Source: Xiphydria camelus
Lineage: Eukaryota; Arthropoda; Insecta; Hymenoptera; Xiphydriidae
Direction of reading: 5' to 3'
DNA: 64,000 nt
Assembly (NCBI GenBank): GCA_963678675.1
Contig: OY783197.1
Coordinates: 23,231,934 to 23,295,933 of the forward strand
Part shown: piece by piece, positions 11,162 to 22,014 of the stretch
Layout: each line of letters begins with the position of its first letter
Position numbering within the stretch: the stretch's first letter is position 1
The notes under the pieces: model-generated
What the model was told of the DNA's origin: nothing
The model's input: the letters and a program-made list of their open reading frames with translations, nothing else
The model's database searches: none
Translations under genes and position numbers: made by a program

Positions 11162-11256
11162 CCTTCGATAGCTCAGTTGGTAGAGCGGTGGACTGTAGTT
11201 GGCACTTGAAGGAGAGAGACATCCATAGGTCGCTGGTTCAAATCCGGCTCGAAGGA
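11162..11256 (+). tRNA. tRNA-Tyr (GUA) with a 22-nt intron
   Basis: The mature sequence is identical to the minus-strand copy 222 bp away: acceptor CCTTCGA/TCGAAGG, anticodon GTA, T arm GCTGG-TTCAAAT-CCGGC and discriminator A. The intron, again after position 37, is 22 nt and differs from its partner (GGCACTTGAAGGAG against GGCATTCGGAAGAG). Exons are therefore conserved while introns have diverged, as expected for two functional copies. The pair is divergently transcribed. Confidence 0.96.
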
Positions 11257-11260
11257 TTTA

Positions 11261-11269
11261 TTTTTTTTT
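11261..11269 (+). terminator. Pol III terminator of the plus-strand tRNA-Tyr
   Basis: A T9 run starts four bases after the tRNA 3' end. A copy of repeat family D begins almost immediately afterwards (about 11277). Confidence 0.8.
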
Positions 11270-11276
11270 CCCCACG

Positions 11277-11776
11277 GGATCACGCATTATTTGGCTATTT
11301 CGAGTGAAAGTGGAAATGTGAGAATACATCGCCAAATAACAGCCGCGTGAACAATATCCGTCTAATTTAGACCGACAAGTTATGGAACATTCTTCGAAAA
11401 TTGTAGAATGTCTAATCACCGTGTTAACGTAAAAAATGAAAAATGATGACATTTTCAAAAACGATCATGAATATGTCGATGCGTGAAAAATGAGCTGTTT
11501 CACTGAAAGTGTCATGACTTCTTTATTTTCTAATAAAGTCAACGGATTATTATTATAAGATATGGTACTTTGAAGCAATAAATAATTCTGTACTGCACGT
11601 TTCAAAAACTATTTTTTTCGAAGTCCGAAGAAGGTTCGTAATACGAGTTTTGAGAAGAAGTTATTTATTCCAAGATCTGACGGGGGTCTAGTTATGATTG
11701 TAAAAAAAAAGAGGTATAGTAAGTTTCAAAATTGAAGCCTGGGTTGAGTGGATCCTTGGTGACACCAGAAGGTTAA
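11277..11776 (+). repeat. Family D element, copy 2 (left end deleted)
   Basis: It aligns with 15331-15841 through GCCGCGTGAACAATATCCGT, AAGATATGGTACTTTGAAGC, CGAGTTTTGAGAAGAAG and AATTGAAGCCTGGG, and ends at TTAA (11773). The left terminal segment is missing and the element begins a few bases after the tRNA-Tyr terminator. Confidence 0.8.
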
Positions 11777-11900
11777 TAAATAAATGTAAAACTATAATTC
11801 TGTACGTGAATATTACAGATTAAAATGACGTATTGGAGAATACATAATAATATTTAAGTATATATATCTTACATAAGACGAGAAAAAGAGAAGAACTTAT

Positions 11901-11934
11901 CGCAGGTCACCGGTTGAAATCCGGCTCGAGTGAC
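11901..11934 (+). pseudogene. tRNA 3'-half relic (tRNA-Tyr-like T arm)
   Basis: AGGTC followed by ACCGG-TTGAAAT-CCGGC and TCGAGTGA resembles the variable loop, T arm and acceptor 3' strand of the two tRNA-Tyr genes 650 bp upstream, at about three quarters of positions. No D arm or anticodon arm precedes it, so it cannot make a tRNA. It may be a decayed third copy or a tRNA-derived repeat piece. Confidence 0.5.
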
Positions 11935-13108
11935 AAATTCGGTTTTTTCCTTTTTCAAGGTGATTGCAAGTGAATGGTACACTCAATCCGACCGAGGAAC
12001 GAGGCGTCACTTCGAATCGAGTGACGTCAGCAGGGCGATCCGTCGGCGTTTTCGCATAGCCATCACAAAACGTTACGATCTACGGACGGGAGATATCCAC
12101 TGCGACGCGCGTCCACTCCAGTCGTAACGTAAAGTACGAAACGTCGAATAAGGACTCGCGCGGGCAAACCTCCCTCGAGTCGCAAAAGATCGATCCTTCT
12201 TCGCGTTTGTACGGTCGATAAATCACGCCCTTGCTCCGCGCGGATAAAATTCAGTGCGTCAGCCGAACACGGTACCTGGCAGTTAAAAAAATTCTTCAAA
12301 AAAAAACTGCAATTAACGGAGAATTTTCGAATCCGACAATCTTTTTCATTCCCAGTCAGACATACGATGTAAATTTTACAGCAACTTTACGAAAACCTAG
12401 ATCATGGCCGCGGCGTGCAACGACTGTGCGTGTTTTATGAGTCCTCCTTTAACACTGTTGCTTTTGTAATTGGATAATAAAATTATCTTTTGGAAATAAT
12501 AAGTAAGTTTTACACATTATTTTGATTCGATAAGTTACATTTGGCATGCATTTGTTATTTTATCTGTATTTCGATCAAGGCATGATCTAAATTTGACGCA
12601 TCATTTGCAATGTACACTTATAAAAAACGACTTCTATTAATTTCATGTAAAATTAAAAAAATTGTTAGCAGTTTTAACCCGACACATGCTATGAATCAGG
12701 AATGTCTGGCTGAGTTGGAATAGTCTGGTACCTAAAGCTATTATATTTGAAAATTCTACTATCGTAACGCGCAACGAGAGTCAAGCGAGAGTGCCATACT
12801 GGTTTAAGAAAATAAATGACCCGCTGAATAAATAACGTGTCTCATTGAACGGGAGTAATTATTGGCTAATCTTATACCGTGCAACCGTAAGATGACGAAA
12901 CAGTGCACCGTCGGCTATTCTTTTTCTAGTCGAACATTTACCGACTGCCAAAGCAGCGGCGCTTGACGCTTTTCAACACTGGACGATGTATGAATGAAAG
13001 AAAGGAAGAGGATTTTTATTCGAGCGACGCATCACGACGCGAGTCCCTGAAATAAAGTTGTTTTCCATCCGAAGTATATATCGACGAGCAACGCGGAATT
13101 CTATTCAC
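11935..13108. other. Intron sequence without recognised gene
   Basis: Mixed AT/GC sequence upstream of the Kazal-exon donor. No repeat family of this window, RNA gene or supported exon was recognised. Confidence 0.5.
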
Positions 13109-13330
13109 CTCGATGAAGGCATCGCATGAGTCTGCTGGCGGTGAGTGGCGAGCCGGTGTTGCAGGCGGCTCTGTGAAGCTCGCAATGATTCGCGTAGACT
13201 TTTCCGTCGCTTCCGCACACTGGCCTGTGCCTCCGAGCGCATCTCTTGGCGCACACGCACAGAGCGACGCCACCGTCGGGCGACACTTGACACTCCCTGC
13301 CGGCGCCGCAATATTTCTGCAGGCAAGGAT
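13109..13330 (-). CDS. FSTL5-like, follistatin/Kazal domain exon
   Basis: This 222-bp exon (phase 1 in and out) carries a complete follistatin-type module. Ten cysteines fall at residues 77, 82, 88, 99, 101, 105, 113, 124, 131 and 145. The segments PCLQKYCGAGREC and RRHRPVCGSDGKVYANHCEL are the diagnostic FOLN and Kazal signatures. The PVCGSDG..Y.N.C core is conserved in FSTL4/5, SPARC and follistatin, and the HCELHRAAC extension is close to the vertebrate FSTL5 form HCEVHRAAC. The acceptor is CCGTTTTCAG|AT and the donor CGAG|GTGAAT. The module is expected to be disulfide-rich and extracellular, and in related proteins it can bind TGF-beta-family ligands or proteases; which applies here is unknown. 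This is one of the two most diagnostic parts of the gene. Confidence 0.95.
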
Positions 13331-14349
13331 CTGAAAACGGATGATGTAATGTATTTAATCCAGATTTTAATCCTCTCATTTTCAATGTTGTTATATATAA
13401 TAATAATGATAATGCGCTAGCTCTAGTAAACATTTCAGGTCCAGTCTGTACATTAGTTGTGAATGAACGTATATTGGATTGAACATAATTATCTAAATTA
13501 AAAAAAAAAATATTTAATTCCTTGAAATAATTCAAACTAAATAAATCGATTCAACCAATTTTTTCCCCAGTTTGCACGCTCCTACCGAGAAAAATTATCG
13601 GAACACGAGCCGGACAAATAGAATGGTTTATACGAATGAAAGAACTTTTCTCCCACTCCGTCCGCCTCCCATACGTGGGTTTCCTCGATTTGCTCACACG
13701 TGAGTTTCGACGCGTACAGCGTAAACGACCCGGCCAGACCGAAGTGCCATTGCGGCCACTCGACGAAATTGCCCCGGAAGCGAGATTGAATTTCTCATCG
13801 ATTTGCTTTCCCGGTTTCGAGCGACTCCCCGATTAACTCCGCGCGCGGTGGTTACAGCGCGACGGAGGGAGCATTACAGGTGGCGGACGAGGCCCCGAGA
13901 TTCGATTTCCCCCGATACGCGCGCGGGTATATTTGATCGGCGGAGTTTATGAATGGCGATACGGCGGCGCGGGGTAGTAGTAGCGGGTCGAAAGGGTGAC
14001 GGACGAGCAAGCCGGGTCGTTGGGACGAGGTCGATCTCTATGCTAATACCACCGGAGTCAGATATTGAATTCGCTATCCTCCACCGAGACTACCAGATGT
14101 CCCTCCCCGCTCTCGCTCCACTCCGCCATGCTTCACTCCGCTTTCCGCTTTCTCTTTCTAACAATTTTCTCCCTCGGAAAACTTTATTTGCCTCAATTTC
14201 GTCCTGGATATACCTATATCCGCGCCGATGGCGGCAATGACAAGTCGACTGGGTCACGGTAAGACATTGTAGAGCCCGATCTACGTCTGATCAAAGTTTA
14301 ACTTCCGAAGGAAATATAACTCTTGAAAAGAGAGATGATCAGAGAGCCC

Positions 14350-14892
14350 TTATATAATTGGAAGAATAAGAATAAGGGCGAACGTATACGGTCAAACTTT
14401 CCATCAAACTTTTCAATTTACCGACGTTATCGACAAACTACTATTTCCAGTATTTCTATTGATGGACAAACAATAACATGAACAATTGTTGATAATATTG
14501 GTAAGTTTGACAAAAAGTTTGAAGGGGAAATTTGATCGTGTGTGCATGGGCTGAGAATAAGCATAAGAATAAGAATAAGCATTGTCCCGTAAAGCCATCT
14601 AATGGCTGAATCATCTAGTGGCTCAAGCTTCCTTACCATCATTCCAAATATAATCATAATCTGGAAATTTCTGAAAGAAATTTAAACACGAGAAAATCAA
14701 TCAGGAGCTTTTAATGTTCGATATTTTTAATGTAGTTGGAGCTGCTGCATTGGTACCTAATAATGCAGCGGAAACATGGTAGGAAAAATTATGAGAAATG
14801 GACAATTAGGAAATATTAGTTGAACTATTAGATGGTTCTACGGGACAATTCTTATTCTTATGCTTATTCTTTTTCTTATTTTCCCAATTGTG
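14350..14892. repeat. Cluster of foldback elements with GAATAAGAATAAG blocks
   Basis: Inverted pair 14390-14434 / 14491-14538 (GTCAAACTTTCC...) lies beside inverted pair 14562-14625 / 14818-14868 (GAATAAGCATAAGAATAAG, TTGTCCCGTA, CCATCTAAT). An outer pair AATTGGAAGAATAAGAATAAG / CTTATTTTCCCAATTG encloses both. It ends 32 bp before small ORF 1. Confidence 0.65.
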
Positions 14893-14923
14893 AAAAGACC
14901 CTTCGCGAGGAGAGCATTTTGTG

Positions 14924-15058
14924 ATGCGAAGCGACGTTCAGGACGACAATAGACAATCGCGAGGATGCGCCATGTGTGTGCTGATGCAAATCGTCATAGC
15001 GATCGTTTTCCTTGCTATCATATTCTATCTAGTCCTCGTGGCGTACCATCTGGTTTGA
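14924..15058 (+). CDS. Small ORF 1, 44-aa putative single-pass membrane peptide
   Basis: This is an ATG-to-TGA frame of 45 codons. The N-terminal part is charged and polar (MRSDVQDDNRQSRGC). A strongly hydrophobic run of about 24 residues follows, beginning MQIVIAIVFLAIIFYLVLVA and ending YHLV, which is long enough to cross a membrane once. It lies on the plus strand inside the FSTL5-like 2.6-kb intron and 59 bp upstream of a second small ORF that also starts its hydrophobic run with MQIV. Two internal ATGs (residues 17 and 21) would give shorter forms still containing the membrane stretch. No known family was recognised. It may be a chance frame; the paired arrangement is the reason for listing it. 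Expression is not shown. Confidence 0.35.
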   Translation: MRSDVQDDNRQSRGCAMCVLMQIVIAIVFLAIIFYLVLVAYHLV

Positions 15059-15117
15059 TCGTTGGGTTTTAAGAAAGATTCCAAATAATATAAAAGTAAC
15101 TCTCCATTGCTGCGAAG

Positions 15118-15225
15118 ATGAAAGTGAACATGGGGATGCAAATAGTCGCAGCGCTGCTAATAACCGTGACAGTATGCTTCGTCCTGAAGATCCAGTATTT
15201 TGTGAGCGAAACTAAGAGAGGTTAG
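15118..15225 (+). CDS. Small ORF 2, 35-aa putative single-pass membrane peptide
   Basis: This is an ATG-to-TAG frame of 36 codons. It runs MKVNMG, then a hydrophobic segment MQIVAALLITVTVCFVLK, then a polar C-terminus IQYFVSETKRG. The hydrophobic part is about 17 residues, at the lower limit for a transmembrane helix. The bases encoding the start of the segment (gatgcaaat.gtc..agcg) resemble those of small ORF 1, so the two could be tandem duplicates. A TATAAAAG sequence at 15089-15096 lies between them, which may be coincidental. A TTAA-flanked repeat starts 106 bp downstream. No homologue was recognised. Confidence 0.33.
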   Translation: MKVNMGMQIVAALLITVTVCFVLKIQYFVSETKRG

Positions 15226-15330
15226 CTTTTTTCGAAAAACATCTTACAATTCCAATTTTGGTCGAGGAATACCATTTTGGCAGATATACGTATAAACGAG
15301 TCGCCGAACAAACATTTAACCATAAAATGT

Positions 15331-15841
15331 TTAACACTCCATGATCACACGTCCGTATAGTTCCGCGATGGTCACGCATGGGTGAAATGGACCCAACCAA
15401 TTTTTAAATAATAGCCACGCAAACAACATCCGTTCAATGTAGACCGATAAATGGTGGAACATTCTTCGAACATTATAGATCGCCATGTGTACGTAAGAAA
15501 TAAAAAGATGACATATTAAAAAACGTTCGTGAATATGTAGATGCGTGAAAGATGAGCTGCTTTACTAAGTGTCATTACTTCTTTATTTTTTGTATTTTCT
15601 TAATAAATTCAATGTATGATTCTCATAAGATATGGTACTTTGAAGCGATAAATAGTTCTGCAGTGCACATTTCAAAAACGATCCTTTCCGAAGTCCGAAG
15701 TAGGTTCGTAGTACGAGTTTTGAGAAGAAGCTATTTATTCCGAAATCTGATAAGGGTCTAGTTATCATTAAAAAAAAAGTACAGTCAGCTTTAAAATCGA
15801 AGCCTGGATTAAGTAGACCCTTGATGATCACGGAAGTTTAA
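15331..15841 (+). mobile_element. Family D element, full-length copy 3, TTAA at both ends
   Basis: This is a 511-bp element starting TTAACACTCCATGATCACAC and ending ...CACGGAAGTTTAA. The termini are imperfect inverted repeats; subterminal TTCACCCATG and GGATTAAGTAGACCC echo each other. TTAA at both ends and the size suggest a non-autonomous piggyBac-like element. It lies between the small-ORF pair and the FSTL5-like linker exon. Confidence 0.75.
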
Positions 15842-15897
15842 TTATCTCAAATTTCTAAAGCTTCTAAAATACTCAGATTCTTACAAATATGCCTTAC

Positions 15898-16027
15898 TCT
15901 GATTGGGCAGCTCCTCGTGCACGAAGAAAGGGGTGGGCGACACTGAAACATCCTGGGAGCCCTCCACGAGGGTGGTCGTCGTCGCGCCCGTCGCCGAACT
16001 CGCGAAATCACGATGGCGCCTGGAATG
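15898..16027 (-). CDS. FSTL5-like, second coding exon (linker before the follistatin module)
   Basis: This 130-bp exon is bounded by TTTCTGTTGCAG| and A|GTAAGGC. Read in phase 0 it gives 43 codons plus one base, residues 32-74. It starts HSRRHRDFASS, has a threonine run (GATTTTLVEG) and ends FFVHEELPNQ. No domain is recognised; it is a polar linker between signal peptide and follistatin module, a position where vertebrate FSTL proteins also carry a variable basic segment. The phase-1 end joins the AT at the start of the Kazal exon to make Asn75. A TTAA-flanked repeat ends only 56 bp downstream of the donor. The exon is supported by its splice sites, open frame and phase on both sides. Confidence 0.75.
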
Positions 16028-16791
16028 CTGCAACAGAAACACAACGAGCGATCAAACCCTTGAAAAACCGCCGGACATTCGTCCCTACAACGACGCACGA
16101 AATCGGCCGTGCGCGAAGCGATTCACATCCCTTTCCAATTTTGGCGATCGCAACGTCCGGCGTCGACGAATCGTTCGCTGAATAACATCGCTCCGCTCGG
16201 ATGATAAAGGTTGATTGCTCGCCGCCATCTTGGGGTGGATATTTAATCAAACCGCTCCGTCGGCCGACTTTTAGGGGCCATTTTCACCGATACACTCACG
16301 CGTGGCCGCGCGTAAACGCGGGCGTATTTATTTTCGGTTATCTGCCGTTATCCGACGGGACGCCGACGTCGATGCCGACGGCCGAGAAGAGGGGGCCGGT
16401 GTATTTATCATTTTATTCCGGCTAAACGTAAAGTTTGATATTGCGCGGCACCACGTGCGGCTTTACGAGCCCATATCTATTATTACTCGAATAAAAATTC
16501 GATCCTATACAATTTCGAGGCTTTTACGAGAGCGTACGCCGCGCGCGCCGCGGGCCGCTTCCTCTTCTTTCGCTCTTTACCAGCTTCATTTTCAATTTTG
16601 TAATAACTCAATGTATTCGACGCCGGGAATGTGAGGAGCGTGTACGATATTCACCGCGGGAGATAAAATATACTGATTTAACGATCGGAGAGTTTGAGAT
16701 TTTTCGCGGCGTCCCTCTCTCAGAACGTCGTAGAGTAGATTCTTTCCTTCATAAATCGCGTCGCTAATGCTAAAAGATCGTATACGCAACT

Positions 16792-17170
16792 TTATGTCCT
16801 TTTGTTATTGTAAAAGCCAAAATAGCTTATAAAAAAATATCCTTGCAACTGGTAGAAATACATAAAAATGGTTCAAAAATGGTAAAATACAAATTTTTTA
16901 AACTAAAGACAAAAGGGCGTATAGGATCAATAGGAACTTTTGGCATCAGTTTCTTAAAAATCACGAAAACTAATGCCATAAGGGTGTATTGATATGCAAA
17001 CTTGTATAAGTTTAAGATCGGTGGCATTAATTTCATGCCTCATACGCCCTTTTGCTTTTAAGTTTCCAATTTTTGTTTTCACTTTATTTATTCATGTTTA
17101 GGCAAACTTGAGTGAATAAAAAAAATTTGTATAAGCCCTTTTGGCTTTGTAAAGGCGCTTTTTAGCGCAT
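16792..17170 (+). repeat. Family E repeat, full copy
   Basis: Starts TTTATGTCCTTTTGTTATTG; key blocks are ACTAAAGACAAAAGGGCGTA, CTAATGCCATAAGGGTGTAT and AAGCCCTTTTGGCTTTG. The copy at 23115-23515 is the same sequence inverted. Confidence 0.8.
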
Positions 17171-17411
17171 ACACGGACATAAGAGTATATTAATCACTGT
17201 TATACTAGATAATAGATTTTACATTTTGGGGAAAGTATAGCGTTCATCGCTTTACTATTATGACAACAGTTGACATATACCTAGTAAACTTCATTAAACA
17301 TGTGTCAATTGTTGTTATACATCAAAGCGATAAGCCCAATATTTTCCTCAAAATGTAAAATCTATTATCTATAAGTATAACAGTATTTAATATACTCTTG
17401 TTTCCGTGTAC
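17171..17411. repeat. Foldback element at the right end of family E copy
   Basis: The arms read ACACGGACATAAGAGTATAT and TAGATAATAGATTTTACATT, with the inverted partners TTACATTTTGAGG... and ATATACTCTTGTTTCCGTGT. Arms are about 85 bp with a central AT-rich loop. It separates the family E core from a trailing CGACCTTTTGGCATTAG block, so it is probably a nested insertion. Confidence 0.7.
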
Positions 17412-17429
17412 GACCTTTTGGCATTAGCG

Positions 17430-18420
17430 ACGCGAAATCTCGATACAGAGACATCACCGTAGATCGGATTTTGCAAGAGTATCCTATTAATTCTTGAGTA
17501 TATTGGGCGCTGAAAATGAAGACATATTTTTAAACATAACGTCCGCTATCGGACCGGTTAACGGTAGTTTGATCTTCATCTCAATGAGATTCGATTACAG
17601 CCGCGCCAGACCCTCGGAGGACCCTCGGAGTCGTTAAGATAGGGTTGATATAATCGAGCCCGCAAACGTCCTCGTTGGAGAAACCTCGAACGACCGGCGG
17701 AAGTGACGTTTAGCGAGCGGAGATGCACGGAAAGTCCTTCGCGCGCGACCCTTCGATGATCGTCCTCGAAATTCGAGACTCCGTGTCGTTATCCATGAAA
17801 ATAAGTTCGCGGATAACGAGACAATCTTGGTCGAAGCGAATACGAAGCGGGGAAATAACGGAGGCGGATAACGGAAGTCACAGTTTTAATATATAGACGT
17901 CTTAAGAACGTCTCGCGAACGTTTAACATCCACGAAACGACCATTGAGCGTCCGCGGAATGTTTATCGACCCCATTGACCGGACGGCCAGTTCGAGGGTT
18001 GCAGGGGTTTAGGTGCCGGCGGTATATCGGCGGTATGGTTTATGGTTATGGACCGCTCCGAGCCGAATGGTTGCATGGAATGTCCAAACGAGACGCGGGC
18101 GACCTCCGTTGGAGAGAATTATTTGGACGTTCGGAAAATTTGCGAGGCAGTCGCGGGCGATGGGAACGATGGGACACCACCCTCCACTTTTCCACCGGAC
18201 GAGGAGACACGGCCAACGTCTTTCCTCTTTTTATCGGCGGCACGTCGCGGGGCGGAGAGTTGTTTTATATTCGCGGCGAAACTATGATCACGTGGTTTTC
18301 AGCAAGTGAATATGTCGTTTGCGAGTTTCGGTCGAATGGTCGGAGGGCGGTGTATTTTTTTAGCGGAGGAGTCTTTCAGGGAGGGAAGAAGGAGAAGAAG
18401 AAGGTGCGTTTATTAAGTAG
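17430..18420. other. Intron sequence without recognised gene
   Basis: GC-moderate sequence. The 150-aa plus-strand open frame at 17975-18427 overlaps several frames on both strands, shows no domain and has no start or splice context that stands out. Treated as non-coding. Confidence 0.5.
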
Positions 18421-18830
18421 ACTCTAAGACAGGTGTCTCGTAAAGAGCACAAAAAGAAAGGCGAAAATAACGAAAAGCAACGATAATGTGACAAATAATA
18501 TGAAGAACAGTTAAGGTAAGTAAATGTAGGTAAAAGAAAATAGTAAAAGTAAGAAATATTAGGTCTACAACTTTGCTTCCGCCATTTTTCTCGTAGGCCA
18601 TCTATAGGAAAACGGTGGAAGCAAACTTGTACACCTAATAAATAGAAGAAATTAAAAATAAGTAAACGTAAGAATGAGTAACGGTAATAATGAAAAGAAA
18701 TGATAATATGACGAATAAAATGATGAACGGTAAAAATAAATAAAGGTAAAAATAAGTAAAAGTAAAAATACGTGAAAGTAAAAATAAGAAATCAAAAATA
18801 AGAAAAAGTAATAAAATAATAATTGCTAAG
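18420..18830. repeat. AAAATAAGTAAA low-complexity region, internally duplicated
   Basis: Two related blocks, from about 18470 and 18685, share CAACGATAATGTGACAAATA / GAAATGATAATATGACGAAT and then GGTAA(A)AATAAGTAAA units. Confidence 0.6.
18560..18643. repeat. 84-bp mariner-type foldback (TTAGGTGTACAA ends)
   Basis: The arms ATTAGGTCTACAACTTTGC and GCAAACTTGTACACCTAAT flank a short loop, with CTTCCGCC / GGTGGAAG continuing the pairing. TA lies on both sides (AATATTAGG and CCTAATAAA). TTAGG ends with TA duplication are typical of mariner elements. Confidence 0.7.
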
Positions 18831-18916
18831 CGCGCATAGCCTCACGCAACAACCAAGCGCGTAGCCGTACACGAGAAAAAGGAAGCGAGGGCGCCTCGCG
18901 GATATCCGACGGTGGA

Positions 18917-18941
18917 AGAGAGAGAGAGAGAGAGAGAGAGA
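18917..18941. repeat. (AG)n microsatellite
   Basis: About 12 perfect AG units. Confidence 0.95.
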
Positions 18942-20133
18942 CAGGGTTGGGAGGGAGTATGGAACCGACGTGCGAGCGTGTTTTTCTTCGGTTTAATTTA
19001 CGCCCGATTGGATTTCGTGGTTTTGCCCGGTCGTCGAGAAACGGGAGTGCTTCTTCGATTGGACCGCGCAAATTCCGTTTGCAGTATATCTCGCGCGGAA
19101 GGCGAGTCGGATTTATTTCTACAGATTCGGACCCACGTCGAATTGATTCGAGGAGCGTCCTTCCGCTCCGGTCGAAGGAGTGACCGGAAATGATTTATTT
19201 TCCCCCGTTAAGATACGCCGCGCGTGCGCGAGCCTCGTTCGTTTAGTCGTGTTTCGCAATGCAAAGTGTTCCGGCATCGGAAACTTCCCCCGACATATTT
19301 GGCCGCGTCCGGACGCTTTATGTATGTAATACATAACGTAACGTATATACGCACCAAATATACATCCGGAATAAGGAATACAGATCGAGCGGCTCTCCCC
19401 TATCTTTCTCGTCGCTTATATTTCATGCGGGGAGAAAATTTTTCCTTCGACCGATAACAAGGTCGCCAACTTTTCCCGTATTTTTCTTCGGTGTTGCTTG
19501 CGTATCACGCGCAACTTCCCAAGCTCCTTATATCGAATACGAGGAATATAATCGTCCGACGGTCACTTGCCGGATAGTAGCGCGTCGTAATACGGTTTGC
19601 TGTCGGATTTCTACGTATGTTTTCATGTATGTAAGAATCCGGTGCGCTGCTATTTCGAGGGTGCTTCTCCCGCGCGACGAGGGGTTTCTCTTTTCGGTGG
19701 AAACTCGAGGGAGAGGATCTCCGTCGGGTTGAGAGGTGGCAAAGTAGTGTGGCGTGATTTTCGCGGTGTGTGCGATGCTCTTCTGTTTTCACTACTTTCG
19801 AACATTTCCGCTGAAGTCTCTTTCGCTTGGTCGGTTTTTTTCTTTCTATTTTATTTCGAATTTTCGCCGATTAGGTGCTATTCAACTAGTACGTCACGCT
19901 AAAATCGACGATTTTGTATGCCCTCCTTCCTTACGTCACACTTCGTCACTCTTGACTGAGCCCCCCTCGATTAATACGTTACACCTTACTTGATCCCTTT
20001 TTTCAGTACATCAAAGTTATGCAGGAAAATAGAGAATAGCGAAATAGGCATTTAGTTAACTGACAAAATAAGAATGCGACAGTGTAACGTACCTAACCGT
20101 ACATGACCCCCCTCCCTCCTCTCCTAACTATCA

Positions 20134-20290
20134 CACAGTAAAAATGTCCTGTTAATTTTTAACACCATTTCACCGATGTGGACCTATATGTACCACATTT
20201 GGTATTATACAGTTTCATGCCATTATTATCTAACACCAAAAGTGGTCTATGCATATAGGTCCACAATGTACAATAGAATTTTTTACAGTG
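20134..20290 (-). repeat. Family C element, intact copy
   Basis: 157 bp, ends CACAGTAAAAATG and (inverted) CACTGTAAAAAATTC. The subterminal blocks GTGGACCTATATG and CATATAGGTCCAC are inverted copies. It shows what the copy at 9942 looked like before insertion. Confidence 0.85.
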
Positions 20291-20950
20291 CACAAATCAT
20301 TACGAAAATATACTTCTTTCCTCTCCAAGCACTATGACGTAATAATTGAAAGACCCCTTAGATGCTCGATCGGGGTTGACTTTCTCGAGAGGTACCTACG
20401 CGTCATGAAGCAAGGAACTTCTTCAAAGCGTCTTTGATTACTTAATTAAAATTTCTGGAACGCCTTGTTCAATTAGATTCATTGCTAATCGATGTAACTT
20501 TTCAGTGTATTCGAGGAAGCGTTTGACATTCGCCGTTTTCAATTAATTGATGTCGTATTTTCGCCATTTTCATAAAGTATAATTAGTCCGTTGCTTGGAG
20601 CGACAGAATTGGGAATGTTAGAATTAGGCGGGTCATTTAATAACGACTAATCCCTGGTGTAATTTTTAATGCAGTTTAATAGAGGAAGCGATCTATTCGC
20701 GTCCATCGTCTTTGCCTGGATCGATAATAATTTGTGTCAAAAATAGATGCCTATTTTAATCTCTGTTCTTTGCATATCTAGGGTAAAGTCGTTAGTGCAT
20801 TATGCAAATGAAATTATACAGTCACTGAAATGTTTCTGTCCTCCTCTGCCCTATATGCATATATATGTGTATACATATATATTATCGATTCTAATTATTG
20901 AAAGTCGCAATCGAAATTTACTCTTTTGTGAATATCCGATAAATATTATA

Positions 20951-21155
20951 CACTGGAAGAAATAAATGCGGTTGTGACAACTATTCTGGACTTAACTGTT
21001 TAAGTATGGTAATTAGCACCAGTTTTTATAGTTGTAACTATTTTTAGTTACCGGAACAAAAGAATTGTTGCGATAACTATATAAAACTGGTGCTGATTAC
21101 AAACTGGAGCAGTTGAGTCTAAAATAGTTGTCACAACAACTTTTTTGCCTCAGTG
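20951..21155. mobile_element. Family B element, TA-flanked
   Basis: The ends are CACTGGAAGAAATAAATGCG and, inverted, CACTGAGGCAAAAAAGTTG. The arms share TTGTGACAACTATT and TTAGCACCAGTTTT / AAAACTGGTGCTGA. TA flanks both sides. Confidence 0.8.
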
Positions 21156-21559
21156 TAGTAGATAGTGATTAGAAAAAAACACAGGAGCAAAGAAAGGAAC
21201 AGAAAGAAGAGACGAAGTAAAAGGAACATAGAGGGAGAAGGAGCTATAAAGCAAAGGGCTTTACAGATACGTTTGGTGATCAACTCTACGAGTACCTATT
21301 TCTCCACCCCCTTTTCTAACGAGCAAAAAATCTTAGAAATCACCCCCATCGATTCCCTCTCGTTCCCAGGGTCTCGCGGGTCAGGGCGATTTACTGAAAC
21401 AAAAACGCGAAAAAAGAACATCCCATCGTTCCCGCGGATCGACCGACCATCGAGAATCGCAGTGAATACCGTTCATTTCCGTCTAAACAGATGTTTTAGC
21501 AATCGGGAAAAAGGGGAGGAAGAAATTTATATATGGTCAATCTAATATAGTTTATTCTA

Positions 21560-21800
21560 CGGCTACTTGAAAAAATATATTGGATAAGATAATATAGGAG
21601 ACACCCCTCGATATTTTCGCAAAAATCAAAATCCTTGGAATCAAACTCTAAACCACCCTGTGCGATGTATTTTTCGTGCTGATTCCGAAAACAATGGTTT
21701 ATTGAGGAAATCTTGAAGGATCATCGAGATGTCGATTATTTTCTGGAAGAAAACAATTTTTGATAGGGTAAGCAATCATTTTTTTTTATTCGCAATCAGA
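21560..21800 (+). repeat. Family F fragment
   Basis: TGCGATGTATTTTTCGTGCT, TTATTGAGGAAATCTTGAAG and GATCATCGAGATGTCGAT match the unit of the tandem array at 26-27.5 kb. Confidence 0.65.
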
Positions 21801-22014
21801 GTTTTCTAGTAGCTGTTGCATACGAAGGCTATTTCTACTTAACGCAATTATCAAATAGTAAATTATGTTTTAAGACTAGCCGAATATGGTAACTACTTTT
21901 CACCCTGCGGCGCTTTTAGCCCCACTCTGCCCTGCATCAAATTTCGCATTTCATGTTTTCCGTAATCGGCACGATAAAATACGTAAGCTAGGCTAATCGA
22001 GTGATCGATTCCAC

